A DNA stretch of 64,000 nucleotides from Alphaproteobacteria bacterium (GCA_017649895.1 JAGCFW010000003.1:248001-312000); one strand, 5' to 3'. Numbered from the stretch's first letter, positions 18,151 through 26,726 are shown. Numbers and translations: made by a program. Notes: generated by a model from the letters alone, not told the origin.

Positions 18151-19500
18151 ATGCCGAAAGTTGCAAAAAAAATCTTCGATGTAATAAACAACGAAGTCTA
18201 CGCAGACGAACTAAAAATCAAAAAAATATCTCTCCTGCTAAAAAACAAACATCCTGCCGATATTTCGGATATCATTGAGGACTTGGACTCCGACTCTCGG
18301 CAAATATTTTTTAAACTCGTGCCGCAACTTGTGGATTCCCGCGTTTTGGTAAACCTTGTAAATCCCTACCGCACAAAAACCATTGCTTTTTTCGGATTAA
18401 AACATTTCAAAAACTCCATACGTCTCCTGAAAAAAGATGAACTGATAGAATTGGTTGAGCAGCTGAATGTCAATGAACGCAAACAGTTCGTCGAGATGAT
18501 GCCGAAAAAGATGAAGGCCATTGTTAAGTTCCTTATGGCGTATCCGGAAAATTCGGTCGGACGAAACATGTCCTTCGATTTTATATTGGTTTCGGAAAAT
18601 CTTTCGGTAGAAGAAACCTTCAAGTATATCAAGAAAAAAAAGGACACACCTGATAGCTGTTCGGAAATTTTCATTGAAAACGACAATCACAAACTCACGG
18701 GTCTGATTTCGCTTACTCGCCTATTGAAATCTCCCAAAAAGAAAAAGCTCAAAGATATAGAAAGCCCGGATATAATCGAAATTGCTGCAACGGACGACCA
18801 GGAAATTGCTTACAACCTATTTAATAAATATCATTTCGTAAGACTTCCCGTGGTAGACAACAACAACCGTATGATCGGACTGATCAGATCCGCGGATCTT
18901 ATAGACATTGCACAGGAAGAAATCACTGAAGATTTCAGCCAATTGACCGGAACCGCCGAAGATGACGAAATCAGCGCACCTCTGATATCGAGCTGCTTTA
19001 AGAGGCTTCGTTGGCTATCGTTCGCGGTGATCAATACCCTTCTGTCTCCATTCATTATCTCGCTGTTCCAAGATATTATCCAGCAAACCGTGGCATTGGC
19101 GGTATTAATGCCGATTGCCGGAGCTTTGGGCGGAAACATCGGAATTCAAACGGCAAGCGTCGTCATTAAGGCCTTTTCTACGGAAGAATTTCGTGAAGCG
19201 CAATATTCTAAGGTAGTTAAAAAGGAAACTCTTATGGGCGTCTTTAACGGACTAATGATTGGTTTATTTCTGGGAGCTGCTGTTCTTTTTTGGTTTAATG
19301 ATATCAGATTATCCCTGCTGCTTTTCGGAACCATGGTCTTCTGCGCAACCTGGGCCTCATTTATCGGAGTAGCCCTCCCCTTAATTTTTTATCGCTTCGG
19401 ATATGACTCCTCTCTCAGCTCTGGTCCTCTTATCACCACAATAACAGACGTTTCCGGATATGTCGCGTTTCTGGGACTGGCTCATATATTTCTGAGCTAA
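18151..19500 (+). CDS. mgtE: MgtE-family magnesium transporter
   Basis: 449 residues. The N-terminal superhelical MgtE_N domain (about 30-130) contains HPADISDIIEDLD and EMMPKKMKAIVKFL. Two CBS domains follow at about 138-265 (FVRLPVVDNNNRMIGLI). Five membrane helices run from about 285 to the end, with the pore signature AGALGGNIGIQTASVVIKAF. In the family the cytosolic domains close the channel when magnesium is plentiful. GAGGAGG lies upstream of the ATG. It stands as a single gene. Confidence 0.95.
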   Translation: MPKVAKKIFDVINNEVYADELKIKKISLLLKNKHPADISDIIEDLDSDSRQIFFKLVPQLVDSRVLVNLVNPYRTKTIAFFGLKHFKNSIRLLKKDELIELVEQLNVNERKQFVEMMPKKMKAIVKFLMAYPENSVGRNMSFDFILVSENLSVEETFKYIKKKKDTPDSCSEIFIENDNHKLTGLISLTRLLKSPKKKKLKDIESPDIIEIAATDDQEIAYNLFNKYHFVRLPVVDNNNRMIGLIRSADLIDIAQEEITEDFSQLTGTAEDDEISAPLISSCFKRLRWLSFAVINTLLSPFIISLFQDIIQQTVALAVLMPIAGALGGNIGIQTASVVIKAFSTEEFREAQYSKVVKKETLMGVFNGLMIGLFLGAAVLFWFNDIRLSLLLFGTMVFCATWASFIGVALPLIFYRFGYDSSLSSGPLITTITDVSGYVAFLGLAHIFLS

Positions 19501-19572
19501 AAATTGTTGTTACGGATTGACATTTTGGTTAAAACTGATACAATTCAACTCCATTGGTTGAGAGAAATTACA

Positions 19573-19968
19573 ATGAGCACTAAAGAGAGAGTTTTGGTTT
19601 CAAGAACGATTGCTGTGCCGGCAGACACTAACCCGTGGGGAGATATTTTCGGCGGATGGATCATGTCTTTGATGGACATTGCAGCTGGGAGTATAGCCGC
19701 TCGTTTGGCCCGCGGATCTATTGCTACGAAAGCAATCAATAACGTCACTTTTGATACCCCTATCTTTGTGGGAGACGAAGTTTCGGTTTATGCGGAAATC
19801 GAAAAAATCGGAAATACTTCTATGACTCTGAATGTTTATGTAGATATCTGCAGAAAGGGAAACAGCGAGGTGTTGAACGCCGTTAAGGGGACCTTTATAA
19901 TGGTGGCGCTGGACGAGAATCGCAGACCGCGTCCTGTAAAAGCATTCTGGGACAAGTCTGAGAAATAA
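19573..19968 (+). CDS. acyl-CoA thioesterase (hotdog fold, YciA-like)
   Basis: 131 residues from the ATG at 19573 (GAGAG upstream); the frame is open 69 bases further but without a good start. The hotdog active-site region reads NPWGDIFGGWIMSLMDIAAG, with the Asp/Gly pattern of YciA-type thioesterases, followed by the VTFDTPIFVGDEVSVYAEIE strand. It hydrolyses acyl-CoA esters in the cytoplasm; the chain-length preference is unknown. It lies 20 bases ahead of grpE and probably shares its transcript. Confidence 0.88.
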   Translation: MSTKERVLVSRTIAVPADTNPWGDIFGGWIMSLMDIAAGSIAARLARGSIATKAINNVTFDTPIFVGDEVSVYAEIEKIGNTSMTLNVYVDICRKGNSEVLNAVKGTFIMVALDENRRPRPVKAFWDKSEK

Positions 19969-19988
19969 TTTTTGAAAAAGGTCGGGTT

Positions 19989-20567
19989 ATGAAGAATAAG
20001 GAAGAAGGCGTCAACCTGGAAGAGCAAGTTAAATCTGGAGAAGAGGTTGAAGTTTCGGAAAAGTCTGATGAAAATTCTGAATCTGAGAAAGAGGCGCAGG
20101 CAGATTTACTTGAGCAGATCAACACGCTGAAGGACACACTTCTTCGGAAAACGGCTGAGTCCGAGAACTTGAGAAAACGCCTTGAGAAGGAGAAAGATGA
20201 CGCCGTGAAATACGCCAACAAGAATTTCGCTCGCGATCTTTTGGCGGTACTGGACAATTTCGAAAGGATCAATGGGAACATCGCCTCCGTAAAGGGTAAA
20301 ATCGACGCCGATCCTAATTTGAAGGCCTATTTTGATGGAATTGCAATTTGCGAGAAGGAATTGCTGTCAACTTTTCAAAAATACGGAATTTCTCGCATAG
20401 AGGTTTCCGCAGGAGATATTTTCAATCATGAATTGCATCAGGCAATGTGTGAAGTTGAAGACGATAACCACCCAGCCGGAGCTGTGGTGAAGGTATTTCA
20501 GACCGGGTATAAGTACCACGACAGACTGTTGCGCCCGGTAATGGTGAGTGTGTCTAAGAAAAAGTAA
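19989..20567 (+). CDS. grpE: GrpE nucleotide exchange factor
   Basis: 192 residues. An acidic, disordered N terminus (1-40) leads into the long coiled coil at about 40-95 (LLRKTAESENLRKRLEKEKD, then YANKNFARDLLAVLDNFER). The C-terminal beta domain ends with the family signature VVKVFQTGYKYHDRLLRPVMV. It exchanges ADP on DnaK and acts as a thermosensor in the heat-shock cycle. dnaK and dnaJ are not in the window. Confidence 0.96.
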   Translation: MKNKEEGVNLEEQVKSGEEVEVSEKSDENSESEKEAQADLLEQINTLKDTLLRKTAESENLRKRLEKEKDDAVKYANKNFARDLLAVLDNFERINGNIASVKGKIDADPNLKAYFDGIAICEKELLSTFQKYGISRIEVSAGDIFNHELHQAMCEVEDDNHPAGAVVKVFQTGYKYHDRLLRPVMVSVSKKK

Positions 20568-20588
20568 TCGGAAGATGTGAGGTAATCG

Positions 20589-21125
20589 GTGGCAGACAGT
20601 GACGAAATAATCTGCGTCGATTTGGATGGTACCCTGATAAAGTCCGATTTGTCCTGGGATTCTGCAAGAAAACTCGTAAAGAAAAATCTTTTTAACATTT
20701 TCGAGTTGATTTTCTGGTGCTTCAAAGGAATTCCTTATCTTAAATACAGAGTAGCAAAAGAAATCGATATCGACCCGTCCGCCCTGCCCTACAATTCCGA
20801 TTTTCTGTCTTACCTCATTCAAAAAAAATCAGAGGGAAGCAAAATATATTTGGCAACTGGCTCTACAGAAAAATACGCGAAACAAATTGCTGATTATCTT
20901 CAGATTTTCGACGGAGTTTTCGCCAGCGATTTAAAAACCAATCTCGTCGGAAAAAACAAAGCTCAGAAACTTGAGCAGACATTCCCGAACGGATTTACTT
21001 ACGCCGGAAACAGTACCGATGATCTTCATGTCTGGAAAAAATCTTCAAAAAAAATTTTAGTTAATCCTAGTGAAAAGGCCAAAAGAGCGATGCGTTTCGT
21101 AGAACACTCGTTGTATGAATCTTAA
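20589..21125 (+). CDS. HAD-superfamily phosphatase
   Basis: 178 residues starting at a GTG (20589) preceded by GAGGTAAT. HAD motif I is CVDLDGTLI (DxDGT), motif II is YLATGS near 95, a Lys sits in LVGKNKAQKL, and motif IV is YAGNSTDDLHVW (GNSxxD) near 141. The small helical cap resembles the HAD domain found fused to UbiA-type prenyltransferases, though no prenyltransferase domain follows. It is probably a cytoplasmic phosphomonoesterase of unknown substrate. It follows grpE by 21 bases. Confidence 0.82.
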   Translation: MADSDEIICVDLDGTLIKSDLSWDSARKLVKKNLFNIFELIFWCFKGIPYLKYRVAKEIDIDPSALPYNSDFLSYLIQKKSEGSKIYLATGSTEKYAKQIADYLQIFDGVFASDLKTNLVGKNKAQKLEQTFPNGFTYAGNSTDDLHVWKKSSKKILVNPSEKAKRAMRFVEHSLYES

Positions 21126-21213
21126 ATTTTAAATATTTTTAGCATAAAATTCTTATATATTTTAAATTTTTGCAACATAAATAGCTAATCAACTTCTATT
21201 TACAGTATCTCTA

Positions 21214-21242
21214 TTGCAAATGCGAATAAATTAGTGTTAGAG
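21214..21242 (+). promoter_or_regulatory. promoter of the HU gene
   Basis: TTGCAA (21214-21219), a 17-base spacer, then TTAGAG (21237-21242), 30 bases before the ATG. The -35 is good and the -10 is weak. Confidence 0.5.
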
Positions 21243-21271
21243 TTGATCATTGTAGTACTAGAGGTTAAAAA

Positions 21272-21544
21272 ATGAACAAGACAGAGTTAATTCACAAAGT
21301 CGCAGAAAACTGCGGGTTATCCCAGAAAAGCGCGGGAGATTGCCTGAATTCCATTATTGAGGTAATCCAAAAAGAATTGAAATCCGGCGGAGATGTTGTT
21401 ATCCCTGGGTTCGGTTCGTTCTCAGTCGGAAAGAGAGCTGCCCGAACAGCACGTAACTTCCAGACAGGTAAGATGATGGACATTCCGGCGACAAAAACCG
21501 TAAAGTTCAAGGTCGGAAAGACATTAAAAGAGTCAGTTAAATAA
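21272..21544 (+). CDS. HU-family DNA-binding protein with Phe at the arm tip
   Basis: 90 residues, full length, MNKTELIHKVAENCGLSQKS at the start and PGFGSFSVGKRAARTARNF leading to the beta arm. The almost invariant arm-tip motif RNPxTG is RNFQTG here: residue 63, the DNA-intercalating proline of HU/IHF, is Phe (codon TTC in CGT AAC TTC CAG). The remaining core (IPATKTVKFKVGKTLK) is normal. HU bends and compacts DNA. The phage SPO1 protein TF1 also has Phe at this tip, so intercalation may persist with altered bending. Single gene with promoter and terminator. Confidence 0.93.
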   Translation: MNKTELIHKVAENCGLSQKSAGDCLNSIIEVIQKELKSGGDVVIPGFGSFSVGKRAARTARNFQTGKMMDIPATKTVKFKVGKTLKESVK

Positions 21545-21549
21545 TTTTT

Positions 21550-21572
21550 GGAGAGATATCATCTCTCCTTTT
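21550..21572 (+). terminator. intrinsic terminator of the HU gene
   Basis: GGAGAGAT-ATC-ATCTCTCC followed by TTTTC, directly after the HU stop codon. Confidence 0.82.
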
Positions 21573-21652
21573 CTTTTTTCATTGTATTGTTTAAATAGAT
21601 TTGTTTGTGATTCGCGAACAAATATTATTGCTTGTAACGAATATTTGTAAAT

Positions 21653-21677
21653 AAAAAGCCCCGATCGAAACCGAGGC
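21653..21677 (-). terminator. terminator of the first outer-membrane protein gene
   Basis: On the minus strand GCCTCGG...CCGGGGC-type stem (GCCTCGGTTTCGATCGGGGC) followed by TTTTT. The same element occurs after the other two paralogues, near 22521 and 23412. Confidence 0.75.
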
Positions 21678-21699
21678 CTAGTTAATTTGTAGAAAAGAA

Positions 21700-22344
21700 T
21701 CAGTGCTTTATGTTACATTTCGCCAAAGCACGAATGGACCATCCCTTATTTGCTCTGATTTTGCTTACACCAATTCCGCCATCATCTGCTTTAAATCCGA
21801 AGTTATAGTCAGCCTCTATCGCCGCTGAAACCTTCGGGCAAAAAGATTTCTCCGCACCTACTCCCAACACGAAGGAAGTTTTATTTTTCGAATGATTATC
21901 CTTACCGTCGAAGAAAGATATTTTCGACCAAGCACATCCCATTTTTCCATAACCCAACACATCTCTGCGCATATTGTAACCTAATTTCACGTTAACCTGA
22001 GGGGAAAAACCTTTCATCTGAAGATTGGCGCCCGGAGCGTAATTTTCATAAAACTTCTTTTTATTCCGCATAAAGTTGATCAAAAACTCTCCGCCCATGT
22101 ACGACCTGTTTTCGAAAACTTTTCCACCACCGAGTACGAAAGTTCCCATAAAATTAGTGGTTTTCATGTCTTTCATCCCATCTATGGAGGACTTCAAAAA
22201 GCTTCCGCCAATTCCCAAACCTCCATAAAAACTACTGAAAACACTTTCCGAAACAGCCTCGGCAACTGCTGATTCGTTCGCTACGTCTGCGTTTGCCGAG
22301 AACGCCATCGCGCAAACCGCCGCGCTTAACATTATCTTTTTCAT
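21700..22344 (-). CDS. outer-membrane beta-barrel protein, paralogue 1
   Basis: 214 residues from the ATG at 22344 (AGGAG upstream). The signal peptide is MKKIMLSAAVCAMAFSANA, shared almost letter for letter with the next two genes. The mature part alternates short amphipathic strands. FYGGLGIGGSFLKSS lies at the start, VNVKLGYNMR in the middle, and EADYNFGFK near the end. This pattern belongs to the OmpW/opacity/porin-like family of eight-stranded barrels. In host-associated alphaproteobacteria such tandem paralogues are often immunodominant surface proteins. It is the shortest and most divergent of the three. Function is otherwise unknown. Confidence 0.8.
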   Translation of the reverse strand: MKKIMLSAAVCAMAFSANADVANESAVAEAVSESVFSSFYGGLGIGGSFLKSSIDGMKDMKTTNFMGTFVLGGGKVFENRSYMGGEFLINFMRNKKKFYENYAPGANLQMKGFSPQVNVKLGYNMRRDVLGYGKMGCAWSKISFFDGKDNHSKNKTSFVLGVGAEKSFCPKVSAAIEADYNFGFKADDGGIGVSKIRANKGWSIRALAKCNIKH

Positions 22345-22376
22345 TTCAACTCCTAATAACACAAAACCTACTTAAG

Positions 22377-22403
22377 GCTATAACAGGGCGTAACTTTTCT
22401 CAA
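22377..22403 (-). promoter_or_regulatory. promoter of outer-membrane paralogue 1
   Basis: On the minus strand TTGAGA, a 15-base spacer containing ACGCCC, then TATAGC. The layout is the same as upstream of the two sister genes. Confidence 0.55.
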
Positions 22404-22520
22404 TAGATTAAAGGATTTTCCAAGCAAGCGGTGATTTTTTTATCACATTCGAGACTAATAATATTTACGAAATTTTAACAAAACGCTGAACGACGCTCAT
22501 CACAAAAAATTTTCGAATAA

Positions 22521-22646
22521 AAAAGCCCCGACCTAAGCCGAGGCTAACTAAATACCCCGGACAAAACCGAGGCCCAGTCAATATATGACGATGGATTAGT
22601 ACTTTACGTTGTACTTGACCAAAGCGCGGACATTCCAACCTTTGTT
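22521..22646 (-). repeat. direct repeat, copy A: terminator plus 3' coding end of paralogue 2
   Basis: About 126 bases match copy B at 23412-23537 with few differences. The block holds the GC-rich terminator stem (GCCTCGGCTTAGGTCGGGGC then T run), a second imperfect stem, and the last codons of the gene. The two copies are 891 bases apart, so the whole gene plus terminator was duplicated in tandem. Confidence 0.85.
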
Positions 22647-23282
22647 CCAACGGACACCCCCGAGCTTCCAACCAAAGTTGTAATCAGCCTCGACAGCGGC
22701 AGAGAACTTCTTGCAGAATGCTTTCTCAGCACCTAAACCCAACACGAAAGAAGCCTTGGTTTTCGAATCTTTCGAACCAGGGACTTCCACCCAGTCATTT
22801 CCTTTCTTCTCAAATCCGTTCAAGGATACCTTCGTCCAAGCACAACCCAACTTTGCGTAAGCTAAAACGTCGTTCTTGAAAACATAACCAAGTCTCAAAT
22901 TCAGCTGAGGAATGTATCCACCGACCTTACCTTCGATCTTTTCATTGCCGAGCAATTCCCACTCACTCTTCTTGTTCTTTGTGAAATCCATCAAGAACTC
23001 ACCACCAACGTAAACATTGTTGCTGAACACTTTTCCGGCACCGAGAACAAAAGAACCAATGAAACGGTTCGCTTTCAAGCTATCCTTCTCGATTTTACCA
23101 TCCTTGCTCAGGTACTTAACGTCGCCACTTTTCAAGAAGCTTCCACCGATACCCAAACCAGCGTAGATGCTGCTGAAAGCACTCGCTTGAGCAGTTTCAA
23201 TAACCTCTACTTCTTCCGCTACATCTGCGTTCGCCGTGAACGCCATTGCGCAAACCGCTGCGCTTAACATTACTTTTTTCAT
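22596..23282 (-). CDS. outer-membrane beta-barrel protein, paralogue 2
   Basis: 228 residues. Signal peptide MKKVMLSAAVCAMAFTANA, then a short acidic linker (DVAEEVEVIE) and FSSIYAGLGIGGSFLKSGD. Strands follow such as GKVFSNNVYVGGEFLMDFTK, QLNLRLGYVFKNDVLAYAKL and FVLGLGAEKAFCKKFSAAVE, ending NVRALVKYNVKY. Very close to paralogue 3 outside the loops, which is where the two differ in length and sequence. Likely an eight-stranded surface barrel with variable external loops. GGGAG ribosome binding site. Confidence 0.85.
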   Translation of the reverse strand: MKKVMLSAAVCAMAFTANADVAEEVEVIETAQASAFSSIYAGLGIGGSFLKSGDVKYLSKDGKIEKDSLKANRFIGSFVLGAGKVFSNNVYVGGEFLMDFTKNKKSEWELLGNEKIEGKVGGYIPQLNLRLGYVFKNDVLAYAKLGCAWTKVSLNGFEKKGNDWVEVPGSKDSKTKASFVLGLGAEKAFCKKFSAAVEADYNFGWKLGGVRWNKGWNVRALVKYNVKY

Positions 23283-23313
23283 TTTAAACTCCCAAATTAA
23301 AAAGCTTCTTGAG

Positions 23314-23340
23314 CTTATAATGGACGTTTTTATTTTTCAA
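23314..23340 (-). promoter_or_regulatory. promoter of outer-membrane paralogue 2
   Basis: On the minus strand TTGAAA, 15 bases (AATAAAAACGTCCAT), then TATAAG. The spacer is nearly identical to that of paralogue 3. Confidence 0.6.
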
Positions 23341-23411
23341 CTATTGAAGGAAGTTTTCGGTTTGACTGTGTTTTTTTTGCAACAAATTTAGGACCTAAAC
23401 ATATTATACAG

Positions 23412-23537
23412 AAAAGCCCCGACCTAAGCCGAGGCTAACTAAATACCTCAGACAAAACCGAGGCCCAGTCAATATATGACGATGGATTAGTACTTCACGT
23501 TGTACTTAACCAAAGCACGTACATTCCAACCTTTGTT
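23412..23537 (-). repeat. direct repeat, copy B: terminator plus 3' coding end of paralogue 3
   Basis: Partner of the block at 22521-22646: the same terminator stem, the same spacer, and nearly the same last codons. One difference is CTCAGAC for CCCGGAC in the second stem. Confidence 0.85.
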
Positions 23538-24350
23538 GGCTTTGTATCCTTTGTGCTTCCAACCAAAGTTGTAGTCAGCTTCAACAGCGGCAGAGAACTT
23601 CTTTCCGAAAGATTTCTCAGCACCTAAACCAAGAATCAAAGAAGGTTTCGTCTTGGAGAATGACACATCTTCATCCTTAGTCCACTCGTCACTACCAGAC
23701 TTTTTGTAGTAAGAATCAATGGATACTTTTGTCAAAGCGCAACCTAATTTTCCGTAAACCAAGGTGTTATTCTTGAATACATAACCGGCCTTCAAGTTAA
23801 ACTGAGGAATAAACCCACCGATTTTTACTTCTCCCTTTACGGCGTCAGGCATTTCCTTATCAAGCTGTTCTTTGACTCGTTGACGCACTCCTGCCAATTG
23901 ATCCTCACCACCGGCATTCATCACTACCAAAACATCTGATCTTTTTTCAACATTAGATTCTTGAGAAATTTTCTTATTCTTTGTGATGTCCACGAGGAAC
24001 TCAGCACCGACATAAACGTTGTTGCTAAACACTTTTCCGGCACCAAATACTAAAGAACCGACAAGGCGGTTTGCCTTTACACTAAACTTTTCTGTTCCTG
24101 TATATCCTGCAAAATAAGTAGGCTCAATACCTTGACCAGTAACATTAACCCCCCTGGCTACCAAAGTTGCTTCTTTCAAAAGCTCAATATCATCGCTCTT
24201 CAAGAAGCTGCCACCGATACCTGCTCCGAAATAAAAGCTGTTGAAATCGCTCGTTTGAGCAGCTTCTTCAACTACCACTTCTTCCGACACATCCGCGTTC
24301 GCCGAGAACGCCATCGCGCAAACCGCTGCGCTTAACATTACTTTTTTCAT
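23487..24350 (-). CDS. outer-membrane beta-barrel protein, paralogue 3
   Basis: 287 residues. Signal peptide MKKVMLSAAVCAMAFSANA and the same strand set as paralogue 2 (GKVFSNNVYVGAEFLVDITK, FNLKAGYVFKNNTLVYGKLG, ending NVRALVKYNVKY). It carries two longer inserts, at about 50-80 (AGYTGTEKF region) and about 130-165 (SDVLVVMNAGGEDQLAGVRQ), both in places expected to be external loops. Loop expansion between tandem copies suggests antigenic or ligand diversification. The gene is first in the leftward array. Confidence 0.85.
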   Translation of the reverse strand: MKKVMLSAAVCAMAFSANADVSEEVVVEEAAQTSDFNSFYFGAGIGGSFLKSDDIELLKEATLVARGVNVTGQGIEPTYFAGYTGTEKFSVKANRLVGSLVFGAGKVFSNNVYVGAEFLVDITKNKKISQESNVEKRSDVLVVMNAGGEDQLAGVRQRVKEQLDKEMPDAVKGEVKIGGFIPQFNLKAGYVFKNNTLVYGKLGCALTKVSIDSYYKKSGSDEWTKDEDVSFSKTKPSLILGLGAEKSFGKKFSAAVEADYNFGWKHKGYKANKGWNVRALVKYNVKY

Positions 24351-24744
24351 ATTTAACCTCTAATTTAAAAAGTGCCCCGAGTCTATAACGGGCGTTTTTA
24401 TTTTTCAATTATAAAAAATAACTTTTTTGATTAATTGTATTGTTTTTGCAACACATATTTTACATTCTACAAAAATTTAAACCAAAACATTTGTTTAATA
24501 TCAATAAGTTAAATAATTCGTTATCCAAAATCCAATAATTTATTGTTTTTTTTTACAAAATTTATTAAAAAAAAATTCAATCATAAAAAATCAAATTTTC
24601 GACATTTTTCATTACGGATAAAAAAAACAAGCAACTTCCTTTTTCGACTGGACCTTTCTTTACTTCTCTGAAACCATCAAACTTCTTGTATTTAAAGCCT
24701 TTATTTAGTAGACTCAGCCTTAGTGTTCATTATTGAGGTTTGTT
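24351..24744. other. intergenic divergent promoter region
   Basis: About 390 bases, very A/T-rich with long A and T runs. It holds the promoter of paralogue 3 (24382-24408) on the left. On the right it serves pepA, whose GAGG ribosome binding site is at 24734-24737. No ORF or RNA gene was recognised in the middle part. Confidence 0.5.
24382..24408 (-). promoter_or_regulatory. promoter of outer-membrane paralogue 3
   Basis: On the minus strand TTGAAA, 15 bases (AATAAAAACGCCCGT), then TATAGA. The A-rich spacer with ACGCCC/ACGTCC is shared by all three paralogues. Confidence 0.6.
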
Positions 24745-26244
24745 ATGGTAGTGAAAGACGTTAAATTTTCAGCAACAAAATCTGAAGTCTGTTCTGTTGT
24801 GGTCGGAGTATATTCCGATGGTAGTTTGTCGACAGGCGCAGCAGCACTGGATGTCGATGGAAAAATTTCTAAAAATGTAAAGAAGTTGGGTTTTTGCGGA
24901 AGCCTTTTCAAAACTTGCTCATTCGTCTCGTGTATGGACAAGATCAATCATGTAATTCTGGTCGGCTTGGGTGAGAAATCAAAGGAGTATTCCGAGTTTG
25001 AATTAGAAAAATTAGGCGCCACTATATATTGTGCAGCAGCGAAGTTAGATGAAGAAATTTCCGTTTTGATTTCAGGAAGCGATGTCTCATTCAAATGCAG
25101 CAAATACGGCACGGAACTGATGGCTCTCGGATTTATGCTGAAGTCGTGGAATTTCGATAAGTACAAGACAAAATGCGACTGCGAATACAAGACGAAATTA
25201 AAGCGCGCTGTGTTCGTTACCGAAGAGTGTGCCACAGTTGAATCTGAATTTGCGTGGTTCAAAAATCTGGCGGAAGGAATTTTCTTAACAAGAGAGGTTG
25301 TTTCGGAACCGGCAAATGTGATTTATCCTGAGAGCCTGGCGAAAATCGCGAAATCCGAATTAAATCCGTTGGGAGTTGAGGTTCAGATTTTAGAAAAAGA
25401 TGAAATGGCAAAGCTGGGAATGGGCGCGCTTTTAGGGGTCGCTCAAGGCAGTGAAAAAGATCCTCGCTTGGTTATTTTGAAGTGGAATGGCGCAGCTGAC
25501 AAGAACGCGAAACCTGTAGCGTTCGTCGGAAAGGGCGTAACTTTCGACAGCGGAGGAATCAGCATAAAGCCTGACGACGGAATGCACGAAATGCGTTATG
25601 ACATGGCGGGATCGGGAACTGTTCTCGGATTGATGAAAGCCATCGCCTTGAACAAGTTACCGGTAAATGTCGTCGGGGTTATGGCTTTGGTCGAAAATAT
25701 GCCGTCGGGATCGGCACAGCGTCCGGGCGATATCGTGAAGTCGATGTCGGGACAGACTATAGAAATCATGAGCACCGATGCGGAAGGTCGTTTGATTCTC
25801 GCCGATGCGTTGTGGTATGTCCAAAGCAAGCATGATCCGGAAGCAATTATCGATTTAGCGACCCTGACGGGAGCGATTGTTGTTGCGTTAGGTCACGAAT
25901 TTGCCGGACTTTTCTCAAACTGTGATAAATTGGCGGATCAAATCAAAGCCTCTTCGGAAATCACGGGAGAAAAGGTCTGGAGAATGCCTTTGACCGAACA
26001 TTTCGACAAGTCCATTAATTCCGATATTGCGGATATGATAAATCTCAGCAAGCCGGGAACTCGAGCAGGAGGAACGACTGCGGCTCAATTCTTGAAAAGA
26101 TTCGTAAACGACAAGAGATGGGCACACATCGACATCGCCGGAGTCGAAACCACGAAGGACGATTTGTTTATCTGTTCAAGGGGCGTTACCGGTTTCGGAG
26201 TGCATTTGCTTTTCGATTTCCTTTGCAGAAATTATGCGAAATAA
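24745..26244 (+). CDS. pepA: leucyl aminopeptidase (M17)
   Basis: 499 residues from the ATG at 24745. The N-terminal non-catalytic domain covers about 1-165. The catalytic domain holds VGKGVTFDSGGISIKPD (metal-binding Lys and Asp) near 255, MRYDMAGSGTVLG, and the signature STDAEGRLILADAL near 335 with metal-binding Asp/Glu and catalytic Arg. It is a hexameric two-zinc or manganese exopeptidase that removes N-terminal residues in the cytoplasm. Followed 24 bases later by holC, a gene order common in proteobacteria. Confidence 0.96.
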   Translation: MVVKDVKFSATKSEVCSVVVGVYSDGSLSTGAAALDVDGKISKNVKKLGFCGSLFKTCSFVSCMDKINHVILVGLGEKSKEYSEFELEKLGATIYCAAAKLDEEISVLISGSDVSFKCSKYGTELMALGFMLKSWNFDKYKTKCDCEYKTKLKRAVFVTEECATVESEFAWFKNLAEGIFLTREVVSEPANVIYPESLAKIAKSELNPLGVEVQILEKDEMAKLGMGALLGVAQGSEKDPRLVILKWNGAADKNAKPVAFVGKGVTFDSGGISIKPDDGMHEMRYDMAGSGTVLGLMKAIALNKLPVNVVGVMALVENMPSGSAQRPGDIVKSMSGQTIEIMSTDAEGRLILADALWYVQSKHDPEAIIDLATLTGAIVVALGHEFAGLFSNCDKLADQIKASSEITGEKVWRMPLTEHFDKSINSDIADMINLSKPGTRAGGTTAAQFLKRFVNDKRWAHIDIAGVETTKDDLFICSRGVTGFGVHLLFDFLCRNYAK

Positions 26245-26268
26245 CAATCGAGACGACGGAGTAAATAT

Positions 26269-26709
26269 ATGGAACTGAATTTTTATCACGTAATGAGCGG
26301 AAATTTGGTTCCTTCCGTCGCTAAATTATTAGAGAAGGTTTACGATTCAGGAAAAAAATCTGTTTTTTTCAGCCCCTTAGAAGATCGAGTTAAGGTTGTC
26401 GATAAGACTTTGTGGACCTTCTCCAAAAACGCGTTTATCCCGCACGGAGATAAGTCGCTGGGATTTTCGGAGCTCCAATCGGTTTATTTGACTTCGGAAA
26501 TTGAAAATCCAAACAAGGCAACTGTGCTGGTAATGACTGATGATTTTGATTACAAAAGTTGGAATCAGGATTTTGAGCGAGTAATTTGCATTTTTGAGGA
26601 CGACAATTCTGCTGAAATTGCGCAGTCAATGTTCTCGGACTTGAAAAATCAGGGCGAAAATGTAAAATACTGGAAACAATCCCAAAAAGGTTGGGAGAAA
26701 TTGGGTTAA
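26269..26709 (+). CDS. holC: DNA polymerase III chi subunit
   Basis: 146 residues with the HolC start MELNFYHVMSGNLVPSVAKL, the KSVFFSPLEDRVKVVDKTLW segment near 38, and FIPHGDK near 62. HolC links the clamp loader (through psi) to SSB. Its place directly after pepA supports the call. A strong match to alphaproteobacterial forms, which are diverged from the E. coli protein. Confidence 0.88.
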   Translation: MELNFYHVMSGNLVPSVAKLLEKVYDSGKKSVFFSPLEDRVKVVDKTLWTFSKNAFIPHGDKSLGFSELQSVYLTSEIENPNKATVLVMTDDFDYKSWNQDFERVICIFEDDNSAEIAQSMFSDLKNQGENVKYWKQSQKGWEKLG

Positions 26710-26726
26710 AAAATTAGGAAAAGCAT

